Origin: Mytilus edulis
Lineage: Eukaryota > Mollusca > Bivalvia > Mytilida > Mytilidae
Assembly (NCBI RefSeq): GCF_963676685.1
Contig: NC_092356.1
Location: forward strand, 22,741,750-22,805,749
DNA: 64,000 bases
Direction: 5' to 3'
Within the stretch, counting starts at the first letter, position 1. Every line of letters starts with the position of its first letter. Below, in pieces: positions 39,491-50,023 of this stretch. A program made the position numbers and the translations under genes. Below the pieces are notes generated by a model. That model made no database searches. It was not told the origin of the DNA and saw nothing but the letters and a program-made list of their open reading frames with translations.

Positions 39491-39707
39491 ATGAATACAA
39501 AATTGAATTTTGAAATTTATATTGTTATTTTGATGTTATGTTACCACGGTAATGCTCAATGGACCGGCGCTAACATGCCAGGTGGAAATATGATGACTGG
39601 GATTCCGCAATGGCCTGGTGGAAATATGATGTCTGGGAACGCACAGCCACCTGGTGGATTTGTTATGCCTAGTGGCAATACAATACGAGGAATATTTAGC
39701 GCTATAC
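39491..39707 (+). CDS. Gene 2 exon 1 (signal peptide and Gly/Met/Asn linker)
   Basis: 217 nt, 72 codons plus one base. The ATG at 39491 is chosen because it gives a clean signal peptide aligned with gene 1; the frame is open a few codons upstream without another ATG. The donor is ATAC|GTAAGTT. The linker is about 27 residues longer than in gene 1 because of the PGGNMM-type repeats. Confidence 0.82.
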
Positions 39708-42700
39708 GTAAGTTATTAGGATAGATTGTGGTCAGGAAAAATTTCACAGTCCCAGTTAAATGTAAACTAGCTTAGTATTTTCAAATATTTTGCTCTCGAG
39801 CATCACCGAAGACACATTTATTGATGATAGGCACATTTGGTGCAGAAAAATTGGTACCGTTTATGTTATTGACCAATGAGACTTAAGTTTTAAGTCATTT
39901 TCCATATTCTTCATTCTTTAAGATTTTAACAAGAGCAATACTGCAATATGCATACAGGCTAATTTCTTGCATATAATACTAAATAAAATAATTCGAAAAT
40001 AGTTCTCTAAACTACTAAGAAGATTCCTTAGTTTGATATAGCAATGCTTGAATGAACTTGTACAGATCATCTAATATTTAAAAAAACTTAAAACGTGTAT
40101 TAATCTAAGCCTTTAAGTCACACGACCCGATTGTACTAAAAATATACATGCGCTCTATCAATGGGGAATGACAATAGATACATGCATTGCTGTTAACTTA
40201 TTGGTTCACAAAGAAAGTAACACCAATGATTTAAGTTGCACTGCAGTCTTAATACATTTCAAAATTCCAAGCTATATTCTCGAAAATTAAAGAAGTGGGC
40301 ACTACAATATATTGCTTACGACCTACACTTAATGGTCCCTTCGAAATATAACTGTTACAGTAAATTGTACTAGTTATATAAATATTTGTCAACCACATTC
40401 TTGTTGACAAAGCACTTTTTTGCAGTTAATGAGACATTGTGGTAATTAATCATACCATGAATAATATGTTGAAGAACAAGAACGAAATATGTTTCATCTT
40501 TAAATGAGTCTTAAATTTAAAAATGCATTTGAAAATCTCGGCAGAAATTAATCTTTAAGTTGGTTGGAGTAAGAAAAGTCAAACTGTAGTCGTACCTTCA
40601 GTGGACCGTAATCAGGTAGGAGGAATATAGTCGTTAAAAGTTACAACAAACAATAAAAAAAACAACAACAACAAAAAACCAACAACATAAAAAAATAAAA
40701 AAATAAATAAATATGCAAATGATGTTTTTTATAATACGAAATAATTGCAAAGACCTCATATTGTTTACCAATGGAATGATATCCTATTCTAAAATTAAGT
40801 CGGATTATATGTCAATGATCTCTAGGTAAATGTAACTGTCTACAAAGAGTTAAATTGTAGTGCAACTGCAATACATTTGTAAAACAAAACACTAACGACT
40901 ATTTTGTATAAATCAAAGTATTAACTTAGATAAATACAATGTTTATACACTGTGTAATTTAAAACTCGACGTTTACCTTCAGAATTGTTATATATTTATA
41001 ACCACTACAACATGTTATACAATACATAATTTTATATGTTTTTAAAATAACAAACATAACAAAACACGAGTATACGAAAGAGGGACAAAAGATACCAGAG
41101 GGACATTCATACTCAAAAACTGACAACGCCATGGTTTGAATAGAAAAAGACAAGCAGACAATTGATACCGGTAGTATATGACATGAGACACAACATAGAA
41201 AACTAAAAACTAAGCAACACGAAACCCACCAAAACTGGGGATGATATCATGTGCTCAGGAAGGGTAAACAGATCCTGCTCCACATGTGGCACCCGTCTTG
41301 TTGCTCATGTTATTACAAACCCGGTATAGAGTCTGATTCAAATTCGTGAAAATGGAACGGGACTGTAGTAAGGACATAAGGAACATATCTAATATCATCT
41401 GTGAAACGGAAATTCCATAAGGGTCAAGCAACTCGCCACACATGATTATACGAAAGATGATCTGGTTACATTTGTAACTTACCTAGATGCATTTGATCTA
41501 CACCGGTTACTTATGTTGTATGATTGCCAAAAGAGACAACTCTCCCGAAGAGACCAAAATGACACAAAAAAAATCATATTTTAGGTCAACGTACGGCCGT
41601 CAACAATGAGCAAAACCCATACCGCAAAGTCTGATATAACAGGCCCGGATATGATAAATATAAAACAATTCGATCGAGAAAACAAACGGCATACTTCTGC
41701 TCATTGATGACAGTGTAAAAAACGTTTATTTCATTATTATTTCATTTTTTTTTAGCTCAATGCGTTCCAGTTAAAAGCATCAACTGTGAAAAATACGGCT
41801 TTAATTCTACCAAGTTTCCCAATTATATTGGACACGCCCGTTTAGCTGAAGCTGAAAATGCTCTGACACAGATATTTACAAACACTGTTACATGTCCTAT
41901 ACCGAAAGCATCCGCTGAAATGATTGGATGTGCAACAATGATTCCACTTTGTATACATGGTAAAACGGTGCCTCCTTGTCAAGAAGATTGTAGAGGTATA
42001 CATGAATAAATATTGTTTTGTTTTTGTTTTTTTTCTACATTGGCTAGAGGTTAAGGGGGAGGGTTGAGATCTCAAAAAACATGTTTAACCCCGCTGCATT
42101 GTTTGCGCCTGTCCCAAGTTAGGAGCATCTGGCCTTAGTTATTCTTGTATGATTTTTAATTTTAGTTTCTAGTGTATAACTCGGAGTTTAGTATGACGTC
42201 CATAATCACTGAACTAGTAACATATTTGTTTAGGGGCCAGCTGAAGGACTCCTCCGGGTGCGGGAGTTTCTCGCTGCATTTAAAACCCATTGACGGTCTT
42301 CTTCTGTTGTCGGCTCTATGGTCGGGTTGTTGTCTCGTTGACACATTGCCATTTTCCTGACTTGGTACATGACATTTTAAGAAATGGAGGGTTGAACCTG
42401 GATTGTGGCTAACCAAACCTCCTGCGTTTATTGCAATGTTAAATATAACATTACAATGACAACATTGCATGACAGGACTATATAATGCAAATAAATAGCA
42501 AAACATACAAGACAAAGGAACACACAAATAATGGCTATCAAAAGATACCAGGCTTATAATTTAATATGCAAGACGCGCGTTTTGTCCACACAAGACCCAT
42601 CTAAGCTGATTTTGGCAAATCCTTTTCAAATGTTGTCCCTAAAAGAGGGACGAAAGATACCAGAGGGACAGTCAAACTCATAAATTGAAAACAAACCGAC

Positions 42701-45572
42701 AACACCATGGCTAAAGATGAAAAAAAGACAAACAGACAACAAAAAAACACATGACGCAACATAGAAAACTAAAGAATAAGCAACACGAACCCCGCCAAAA
42801 ACTAGGGGTGATATCAGGTGCTCTGGAAGGGTACGCAGATCCTGCTCCACATGTTGCACCGTCGTGTTGCTTATGTAATAACAAATCCGGTAAAAAGTCT
42901 AATTCAGTAGGTCACATTCATTAAGGGGGCTCTGTCACATCGTTCTTTTAATGACATTTCAAATCAAATTATAAATCAGGTACTTTTTTGATAAGCGTCA
43001 CTCATGAATCTTTTTAGACGAAATGCCCTTCTTGCATGTATACATATATAAAACTGGTATCTTTGATGAAATTACTGAAATCTTTTTAAAAAAAATTGTT
43101 TTGCATGCATGGCTACCAAATTTCATTTTTTAAAGTGACAGTTTTTGTAGAATTTCCTCTTGCAGGTGTTATAATTCAATGCAAAGTTAATCAGATACCT
43201 ATTTACTTTTTATTTTTTGTTTTGACAGTTTTTGTATGATTTCCTTTTGCAGATTTTAAAATTAAATGCAGAGTTAATCAGATACGTATTTATTTTTTGT
43301 TTTGACAGTTTTTTTTGTGCTTTCTTCTTGCAGAGGTCATAATTAAGTGCAAAGTTAATCAGATACCTAATTATGAGATGGCTGAGACGATCTGCAGTTT
43401 ATTTCCAAAACGAGGCTCAACAACCAGCTGTATCTCAATACAAAGTAAGCAAACACTAGTGGAACTTTATCGAAAGCGTGTTATCTGATGTACAGTAGTT
43501 GTCGTTTGTTTATGTAATATATACGTGTTTCTCGTTTCTCGTTTTGTTTATATAGATTAGACCGTTGGTTTTCCCGTTTGAATGGTTTTACACTAGTAAT
43601 TTTGGGGCCCTTTATAGCTTGTTGTTCGGTGTGAGCTAAGGCTCCGTGTTGAAGGCCGTACTTTAACCTATAATGGTTTACTTTTTAAATTGTTATTTGT
43701 ATGGAGAGTTGTCTCATTGGCACTCACACCACATCTTCCTATATCTATGGTTGTAAGTCTATTCACACAGAAAAAAGTAAAAACACAAAAATACTGAACT
43801 CCGAGGAAAATTCAAAAAGGAAAATCAAAAATCAAAAGGCAAAATCAAAAGTCCAAACACATCAAACGAATGGATAACAACTGTCATATTCCTGACTTGG
43901 TACAGGCATTTTCTAATGTAGAAAATGGTGGATTGAACCTGGTTTTATAGCTAGCTAAACCTCTCACTTGTATGACAGTCGCATCAAATTCCATTACATT
44001 GTCAACGATGCATGAACAAAACAAACATACTAAAAGAGTAAAAATGTCAAAAATAGGGGTACAACAGTCAATATTGTGTTATCATCTTAATATCACTACA
44101 TAAACAACAAATGTAACAAAGTAGCACAAAAAGGCATACATCAAATTTAACATTCTCATTTTGCTTTTCTTATACGGCTGAATTTATCTATGTAAAGTCT
44201 ACCCATAAATGAAAGTAGGTTTTCATTACTGGTGTAAAATTGCGCGTTTGAAATTCGCACAGGTAGTGCGCATGTCTTGCACAATGCAGATGAGTAGCGT
44301 TCTATAATGTTATATGTATGTAAAGGCACATTTTTATCAAGCGTGGTTGCGGTTTAAACAGCGTATTTAAACGCATTAACAGCATTAAAAACAATAAAAA
44401 GGATGAATTCGTTTCCTGTTAATATATTCTTTATTTCATTTGATAACTAGTAACTAATAAGATGGTTGGACAATAGTCATGACAAATAGCGCTCGTATTT
44501 TGTAAAATTAAAAAAAAACACTGTTGAATATTCTTACTCCTTGTTGAAACTTTATCATGGCGATCACATCTTGTCATGGGTGTTGCACTTCATTCAGACA
44601 TCCTGGGAATTGGTACTATATCAGGAATAATCTGATTTTCAGTAGTTATCGTTTGTTGGTATGGTTCATAAGTGTTTCTCGTTTGTTGGTGTGATTCATA
44701 AGTGTTTTTCGTTTGTTGGTGTGGTTCATAAGTGTTTCTCGTTTGTTGGTGTGGTTCATAAGTGTTTCTCGTTTCTCGTTTTTTATAAAGATTATACCGT
44801 TGGTTTTCACATTTGAATTGTTTTACACATGTCATTTTTAGGGCCCTTCATAGATTGCTGTTCGGTGTGAGACAATGCTCCATTTGAGGACCTAACTTTG
44901 ACCTATAATGGTTTAATTTTACAAATTGTGACTTGGATGAGAGTTGTCGCATCGGAACTCATACCACATATTCTTATATTCATTTGTGTCTTTTGGTGTC
45001 TTTGTTATGGTTTTTATAAGCTTAGTATTAATCTGTTGTGTTAATATAAAAAAGAAGATGTGGTATGATTGCCAATGAGACAACTACCCACAAAAAAACA
45101 AAATGACACAGACATTAACAACTATAGGTCACCGTACGGCCTTCAACAATGAGCAAAGCCCATACCGCATAGTCAGCTATAAAAGGCCCCGATACGACAA
45201 TGTAAAACAATTCAATCGAGAAAACTATAACGGCCTTATTTATGTAAAAAAATGAACGAAAAACAAATATGTAACACATAAACAAACGACAACCACTGAA
45301 TATACAGGCTCCTGACTTGGGACAGGCACGTACATAAATAATGTGGCGGGGTTAAATATGTTGGCGGGATCCCAACCCTCCCCTAACCTTGGACAGCGGT
45401 ATAACAGTACAAGCCCTTTTTAACTTAATTCTATAGTTTGTTTTTATATTTTACCGTTACACTACTGTCCAAGTTAAAGGAGATGGTTTGATGCCTGCTT
45501 TTTAAATTAACCTCGCCACGATCTTGTTTTTTTTCATTCTTTTGTTTTGTTTTTATTTTAGATACACCATAA
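39491..45572 (+). CDS. Gene 2: secreted single-domain Frizzled-type CRD protein (4 coding exons)
   Basis: The join 39491-39707, 41756-41995, 43334-43444, 45562-45572 gives 192 aa. All introns are phase 1, GT-AG. Residues 1-22 are a signal peptide (IYIVILMLCYHG core, cleavage after GNA). Residues 23-72 are a Gly/Met/Asn/Pro linker with PGGNMM twice. Residues 74-185 form the ten-Cys CRD (Cys75, 83, 119, 131, 138, 147, 151, 158, 173, 185), every cysteine exactly 27 residues later than in gene 1. YGFNSTKFPNYIGH and VPPCQEDC carry the CRD signature; N89-S-T may be glycosylated. It ends N-T-P two residues after C-I-S-I-Q, with no further domain. Likely a secreted ligand-binding or Wnt-modulating protein by family analogy; the actual partner is unknown. 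An sFRP with a lost NTR domain is one alternative origin. Confidence 0.82.
39708..41755. other. Intron 1 of gene 2
   Basis: Contains a family G remnant (39785-39850), A-rich low-complexity sequence near 40650-40710, an inverted family A copy (41085-41340) and a partial family C copy (about 41515-41680). Confidence 0.7.
41085..41340 (-). repeat. Family A repeat, inverted copy
   Basis: Reverse-complement copy with GATACCAGAGGGACATTCAT and GATCCTGCTCCACATGTGGC, within intron 1 of gene 2. Confidence 0.85.
41756..41995 (+). CDS. Gene 2 exon 2 (CRD cysteines 1-7)
   Basis: 240 nt, as in gene 1, with a T-rich acceptor ending TTTTTAG and donor GTAGAG|GTATAC. The shared CKSINCEKYGFN-like core (KSINCEKYGFN exactly) and the IGCA...PLC...VPPCQEDC block align gap-free with gene 1. 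Confidence 0.9.
42228..42360 (+). repeat. Family B repeat in intron 2 of gene 2
   Basis: Carries GGGGCCAGCTGAAGGACTCC and TATGGTCGGGTTGTTGTCTC. The - strand 121-codon frame across it is not a gene. Confidence 0.85.
42640..42930 (-). repeat. Family A repeat, inverted near full-length copy
   Basis: Reverse complement of family A including its far end (AATCCGGTAAAAAGTCTAAT, GTAGGTCACATTCATTAA), in intron 2 of gene 2. It defines the left end of the family. Confidence 0.85.
43130..43375 (+). repeat. Tandem triplication of the exon 3 acceptor region
   Basis: Three successive units, about 81-87 bp apart, each have a T-rich tract, TTGCAG or TTTTGCAG, then coding-like ATAATTCAATGCAAAGTTAA-type sequence and TCAGATAC. 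Exon-like starts are 43166, 43253 and 43334. Only the third continues into the full exon; the first two run into stops. They are partial exon copies lying in intron 2. Confidence 0.85.
43334..43444 (+). CDS. Gene 2 exon 3 (CRD cysteines 8-10)
   Basis: 111 nt. Acceptor TTCTTCTTGCAG, donor CAAA|GTAAGC. It encodes E-V-I-I-K-C through C-I-S-I-Q. The frame continues into exon 4, whereas the matching codon in gene 1 is TAA. Confidence 0.88.
43775..44110 (+). repeat. Dispersed repeat family D, longest copy
   Basis: Begins AAAGTAAAAACACAAAAATA and contains CACATCAAACGAATGGATAA, TTCCTGACTTGGTACAGGCA and CTAAACCTCTCACTTGTATG. Other copies: 5815-6020, 47275-47455, 52605-52790 (+), and 12225-12340, 32045-32211, 38015-38217, 52067-52216 (-). 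Confidence 0.85.
44650..44769 (+). repeat. 30-bp minisatellite, four units
   Basis: Units start at 44650, 44680, 44710 and 44740: CGTTTGTTGGTNTGGTTCAT then AAGTGTTTCT. The array ends exactly where the 4.2-kb duplicated segment begins. Confidence 0.9.
45050..45400 (+). repeat. Dispersed repeat family C
   Basis: A copy starting AAGAAGATGTGGTATGATTG, with GCCAATGAGACAACTA, GGTCACCGTACGGCCTTCAA, CCCATACCGCATAGTCAGCT and CCTGACTTGGGACAGGCACG. Copies also at 50305-50640 and 55310-55560 (+), 17880-18050 (-) and several fragments. Confidence 0.85.
45562..45572 (+). CDS. Gene 2 exon 4, coding part (N-T-P-stop)
   Basis: The acceptor TTTTATTTTAG is followed by ATACACCATAA. With the single base left from exon 3 this reads Asn-Thr-Pro-stop. 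A short 3'UTR follows, with AATAAA at 45705-45710. The exon is tiny, so the call rests on phase, acceptor quality and a nearby poly(A) signal. Confidence 0.55.
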
Positions 45573-45704
45573 ACGGAAAAAAGAATTGGAAAAGAAGACA
45601 TGCTAGTACCAAGCTTTATGTTAAATAAATTATGTGAAATTTTATAATACATATTGAATTATGCTCCATCTTCTGACAAACATTCTTTTAGAAATGTTCG
45701 ATAA

Positions 45705-45710
45705 AATAAA
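45705..45710 (+). promoter_or_regulatory. Poly(A) signal AATAAA, gene 2
   Basis: Canonical hexamer 133 bp after the predicted stop, followed by a T-rich stretch (TTATTGTTGTTTTTTT). Transcripts would end near 45730. Confidence 0.55.
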
Positions 45711-46054
45711 GTAGTCAATTAGATTTATTGTTGTTTTTTTTATTTAAAATTTATATTGCAAATGTGTCATCCAAATTCAGGACGAGAACAAACAAGCAAC
45801 TATTCTAATAAGTTCAGTCAAGTGTATATACTGGGATAAACGGGAGGATTAAGACTGTGGAAAATAAATAGTTATTTGGTCTTTATACCAACTCCATACG
45901 AACCTTTCAATGAGTATTATAATTTGCAATCGATTCGTTTTATGCAGAGGGCATGACTTTCAGCGTCCATATTCGGCCTGGACCATGTCGTTAATTCATA
46001 TATTTCACCCAGCCAATCAGACGTCCGTATTTGTCATTGTGTTTACTGCTCGGT

Positions 46055-46890
46055 GGGGTAAGACAAGGGTACCATATTTCTTTTTCCATTCCCAAAACGG
46101 CAGCAGTCCTTTTGCGCCAATTACTGTTTTTCCGGGGTATCTTTTGCGCCAAATTTTGTTTTCCAAATGTATCAATTGCGCCAATCTTTGGAACTCATTT
46201 GCACCAATTTTCCTGTACAGATATCTATCATAAAAATGAACGATTATAAATATATATTTATTCTTAATTTTGGCTAAAAAAGTATCATATACATATGTAT
46301 ATGTTCGGAGATTTTTCACCATGAAGATGAGCATCTGAAGTTTAATGACTTAAAATGCATTAGACAGTCAATGTACAGAGAGAGAACAAAACTTATTGCT
46401 TTGCTGAATATTTAATAAAGATATATATATATATATGTCATTAGAGATGAAAATAGAAGCTGTTGCTGATTGTGTTTTAGCCACATATGTTGATGACACA
46501 GTGCTTTGTTCCCACCATGCGTATGGGGTTTATTATTATTAAGAATTATTATGGACTGTTTTATGCATTTTATCCTTCAATGTTTGTGTTTTTGGACAAT
46601 AAAGTGAAGTTACAAGCTACTACATACATTAAATTGGGAAGTACCCTTGCAGCAGCAGTAATAAGAAGATATGTTTCAGAAAAGGAAACATTGGCCGTGT
46701 AAACTGCCGGTTCCAATTCCGAATTAAGGAGTTGGGAAGTCATTTTTCTTTTAATTGGCGCAATCGTATGTTTTATTCTTGTCGCAAATGAGACCATGTA
46801 ATTTTAAAACATGTGGCGCAAACGTAGCATTGGAGAAAAAAGTTGTGGCGCAAAAGGACGCATTTTTGGCGCAAACGGATCTCTCACCCC
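46055..46890. mobile_element. DNA-transposon-like element with subterminal GCGCC arrays
   Basis: Ends are GGGGTAAGACA and TCTCTCACCCC (imperfect inverted). The left 150 bp holds four TTGCGCCA-type motifs and the right 150 bp five TGGCGCAA-type motifs in opposite orientation. Inverted subterminal arrays of this kind are typical transposase-binding regions of cut-and-paste elements. No transposase is encoded, so it is non-autonomous. A second copy is at about 51300-52065. Confidence 0.65.
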
Positions 46891-46899
46891 AAAACAATC

Positions 46900-48542
46900 G
46901 TTGAGTGTTTTCAATAAGTGTTTGAATAACAACTGCCTGAATGTGTCGTTTATAGATATTGTAACAAGAGAATATCCCATTGCACGGTGGGTTTCGGTAC
47001 GAACTAGCCTATGTCCTAGGCGCCGTTTAATGAAGTACCCATCCTGGTTCGTATCTGTCGGATGATTGAAGGCTAGACAAGCAAACTTTGTACGGTACAT
47101 AAAATCCTTGGTAACATACCTGCCGTCTTTAGACATGTGTCGATGAGTATTGGAAATATGCGAACGTTGGTTTTCCCGTTTGAATGGTTTTACACTAGTA
47201 AGTTTTGGGCCCGTTATAGCTTGCTGTTCGGTGTGAGCCAAGGCTACGTGTTGAAGACCGTACTTTGACCTATAATGGAAAATTCAAAACGGAAAGTCCC
47301 TAATCAAATGACAAAATCGAATGATAAAACACATCAAACGAATGTAAAACAGCTGTCATATTCCTGACTTGGTACAGGCATTTTCAAATGTAAAAAATGG
47401 TGGATTGGTTTTATAGCGCTAAACCTCTCACTTGTATGACAGTCACGTCGAATTCCACTATAAATGTTTGAATAAATCTGAATCGGTAACCAACGGAAAA
47501 GAGAAAAATACGGTATTGCACTTCTGAGAAACATGAGATAATTACAAGACAATTTTTTAAAATTATGATCTTTGAAAAGTTGTGAATGAATTCAACAAAA
47601 ATCAAATTTCCGACACAGACACTATATTTTCAATGAGAAAAGTTTTGATTGTGACAACAACAGTTATCTATTCATAGACTTTCATTTTTGACCAATGACT
47701 ACATTTAAACTGTCAGTGCCAATCGTTAGAATGTTTGCTACTTTGTTTCAAACTATCAAGCACTTTAAAAGACTGTTATCAATTGATAGTACACAAAAAT
47801 GGGAATAATAAAACAGAAAAAATAAGGGTCCGTGTGTATGTTTTCAAGATATAAGAAATTGAAATTTGGAAGAAAATGATTATCTCTGTGTTTTCATACT
47901 TTTAACATCTGCACCTGATTTTCAAAAGCTATGAAAAAAATAACAATGATTTTCAATGACTTTCAGATATTGCTTTTCAAACTATATGTATTAAAATTAT
48001 GGAAAGAAAAGCAGGGGAAAGTTAGTAAAAAATACTAATGGTGCTAAATGTATAAAACAAGAGGAGTCCACATACCTGACATAAAAATCAATCAAGAGGA
48101 ACGATCATCCTTTATTTGAGAAAGGCACAAATTTGTAATGTCTCTGATATAACAGAAAAATCTAATATAAAACCAGGTGCGATTTGAAATTAGAATAATT
48201 ATTTTATAATTAATATTATAATGGTGTTTTCAAATTGAACTTGACGTACTTTAAAAAAATTCTTATTGTATATTTTTTTTTTTTTTTATGCTTTATTATG
48301 ATGTAAATGAACTCATCATAGATACCAGGACTAAATTTAGTATATACGCCAGACGCGCGTTTCGTCTACAAATTGTGTAATAGTGTTGTCTATATGTACT
48401 ATATGTTTTGTATACCAGACAATCATATTTAGTATACTTAACAATTCAGCGGCTAGATTCTGCTTAAATAAATGTTCATGTAAATTATTTGCCCTTTTTT
48501 TTATTATATATATTGTTTCACTTTTGATTTAGATGGAATATG
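46900..48542. other. Non-coding part of duplication copy 1
   Basis: Contains a family C end fragment (47160-47275), a family D copy (47275-47455) and the inverted family G insertion (48311-48372). The - strand 145-codon frame at 46804-47241 spans repeat boundaries and is broken in the second copy, so it is not taken as a gene. Confidence 0.65.
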
Positions 48543-48746
48543 ATTGAGGGGCCTGATGGGTTATTTTCGTTCTTCGTGATCGGCGCATTTTCGCTATCGT
48601 GATCCGTTTTTCTACAGACTTTTTTTGATATTTTCGTGATCCGTGATCATGGAAGTTTATTTTTCTGAGAATCGTGATTGAAAAAAAAAATCAACTCGTG
48701 AATCGTGTGATGAGACCCCCCCGCCCCCCATCAGGCCCCTCATAAT
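48543..48746. mobile_element. MITE with GAGGGGCCTGATGGG ends and CGTGATC repeats
   Basis: ATTGAGGGGCCTGATGGG at the left is mirrored by CCCATCAGGCCCCTCATAAT at the right. The 200-bp interior repeats CGTGATC/GATCACG-like heptamers several times. The copy at 53807-54000 is in the second duplicate. Confidence 0.8.
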
Positions 48747-48944
48747 TGTGTCAAGAATTATATTTATTCAATGATAAAAGGACATGGTTATATAACTATG
48801 AAAGTTCCGCAGTTCATTGTTTTTATATAATGTTTCACCACATAAGTTATATAAAATCATGCTTACATCATTAGGAAAATTACAGCAGTTCCTTTTTTTA
48901 TATGATGTTTTTACCACATAGATATATTTAAATATATATTAAGA

Positions 48945-50023
48945 GGATCTTTCAGTTCACTTGTATTGAAATCTTGAGCTTCAAACTAAAAATTTCTAGT
49001 GTTAACAATATTATGTTATAAAGAAACAATTTAAAAGACTAAAGTCTGAAAAATGGCAAGTTAACATATTTTCTATGTGGACACATGGTAAAACACACGC
49101 ATGCATAGACCATATATTTGGACATCGGGGAAAACATATTAGAGGACGATTTCGACTTCTTCGCAAATTTGATAAAATTATTTCAATATTGATAGCACCT
49201 GGACAAATCACGAGCCTTCTTTTTTAACTGTATTCCACCATGCAAGCAAACAAACTACAGGATAGTCATGCCATTTCCAAAAGACTGGTATGATGGTCTT
49301 GAGTAAAGAGGTCGGAAGTTTTATCCAATCAAATTAAACGGGACACTTGAAAGTTGGCATTTGTTGCATGCACGTGGGATTTTGAAGCAAGTGAAACACT
49401 TTAAAGCAGGAATGTGTGAAAGAAGTGAAAACAAACGAAACAATTTAAATATAGCTTTTGGTATTGAAACAAATAACGGAAAACTGTAAAACCGGCATTT
49501 ATAAATTTTGCATAGATTATTCACGAAAAAAAATTGTGAAAATAAGAAGATATCTATTTGAATTTTGAAATAAAATATGAGAAAATAGGATTTATCAATA
49601 TGCTTTTAGAATGTACTAAGGTGATGTTTTGGAATTTGTGTCAGCTGTTCGGACTCCTTTGTATTTTCCAAACGATACAAGGTGAAATATTTGGCCCCAT
49701 AACACCCATTTATCTTTTCATTTAAGACTGAATAGCTCATAAAAGGTTATTTTCCGAAATCTAAGCAGAATCTTGATTTCTTTTCTTTTGATTTGAGACC
49801 CAAATAATACCAATGCCAATATAAGGTATAAGTCTGAGTTAGCCTTTTCCCGCCATATTTAAAAAAAACCAGATATCTATAAAAAAAAGCTCCATGACCT
49901 ATCAATATTTTTAGCTTATTTTGTGTCTTCTCTAATGATCTTCCGACTTATCATATCAATTTTAAATTCTTGATTTTTTAAAATTTCAGTGAAGAACATC
50001 TGTTAGAAAATTTTGAAATGACG
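48945..50023. other. Single-copy spacer between the 4.2-kb duplicates
   Basis: Unlike its flanks, this kilobase is not duplicated in the window. The short frames (for example 49011-49211 and 49321-49524, both -) show no recognisable domain. Confidence 0.6.

Larger units (their letters stand above)
43445..45561. other. Intron 3 of gene 2
   Basis: Holds an inverted family C fragment (about 43600-43740), a long family D copy (43775-44110), a 30-bp minisatellite (44650-44769), the left edge of the 4.2-kb duplication (44767), and a family C copy (45050-45400). Confidence 0.7.
44767..48944. repeat. 4.2-kb segmental duplication, copy 1
   Basis: Near-identical to 50024-54198. It includes a family C copy, exon 4 of gene 2, the GCGCC-motif element, a family D copy and a GATC-rich MITE. 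Copy-specific events are a family G insertion at about 48311-48372 here and a family D insertion at 52067-52216 in the other copy. Confidence 0.92.

Noticed and set aside
40650-40710. A-rich stretch suggestive of a retroposed poly-A tail
   Set aside because: No related gene-derived sequence or target duplication precedes it.
42162-42527. 121-codon frame on the - strand
   Set aside because: Lies over an inverted reading of a family B repeat in intron 2 of gene 2.
44590-44835. 81-codon frame with Q-T-R-N-T-Y-E-P-H-Q repeats
   Set aside because: A direct translation of the 30-bp minisatellite; no support as a protein.
46804-47241. 145-codon frame on the - strand
   Set aside because: Crosses the end of the GCGCC element and other repeats, and is disrupted in the near-identical second copy.
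49011-49211. 66-codon frame on the - strand in the single-copy spacer
   Set aside because: Cys-containing but no recognisable domain, and a competing + strand frame covers the same bases.
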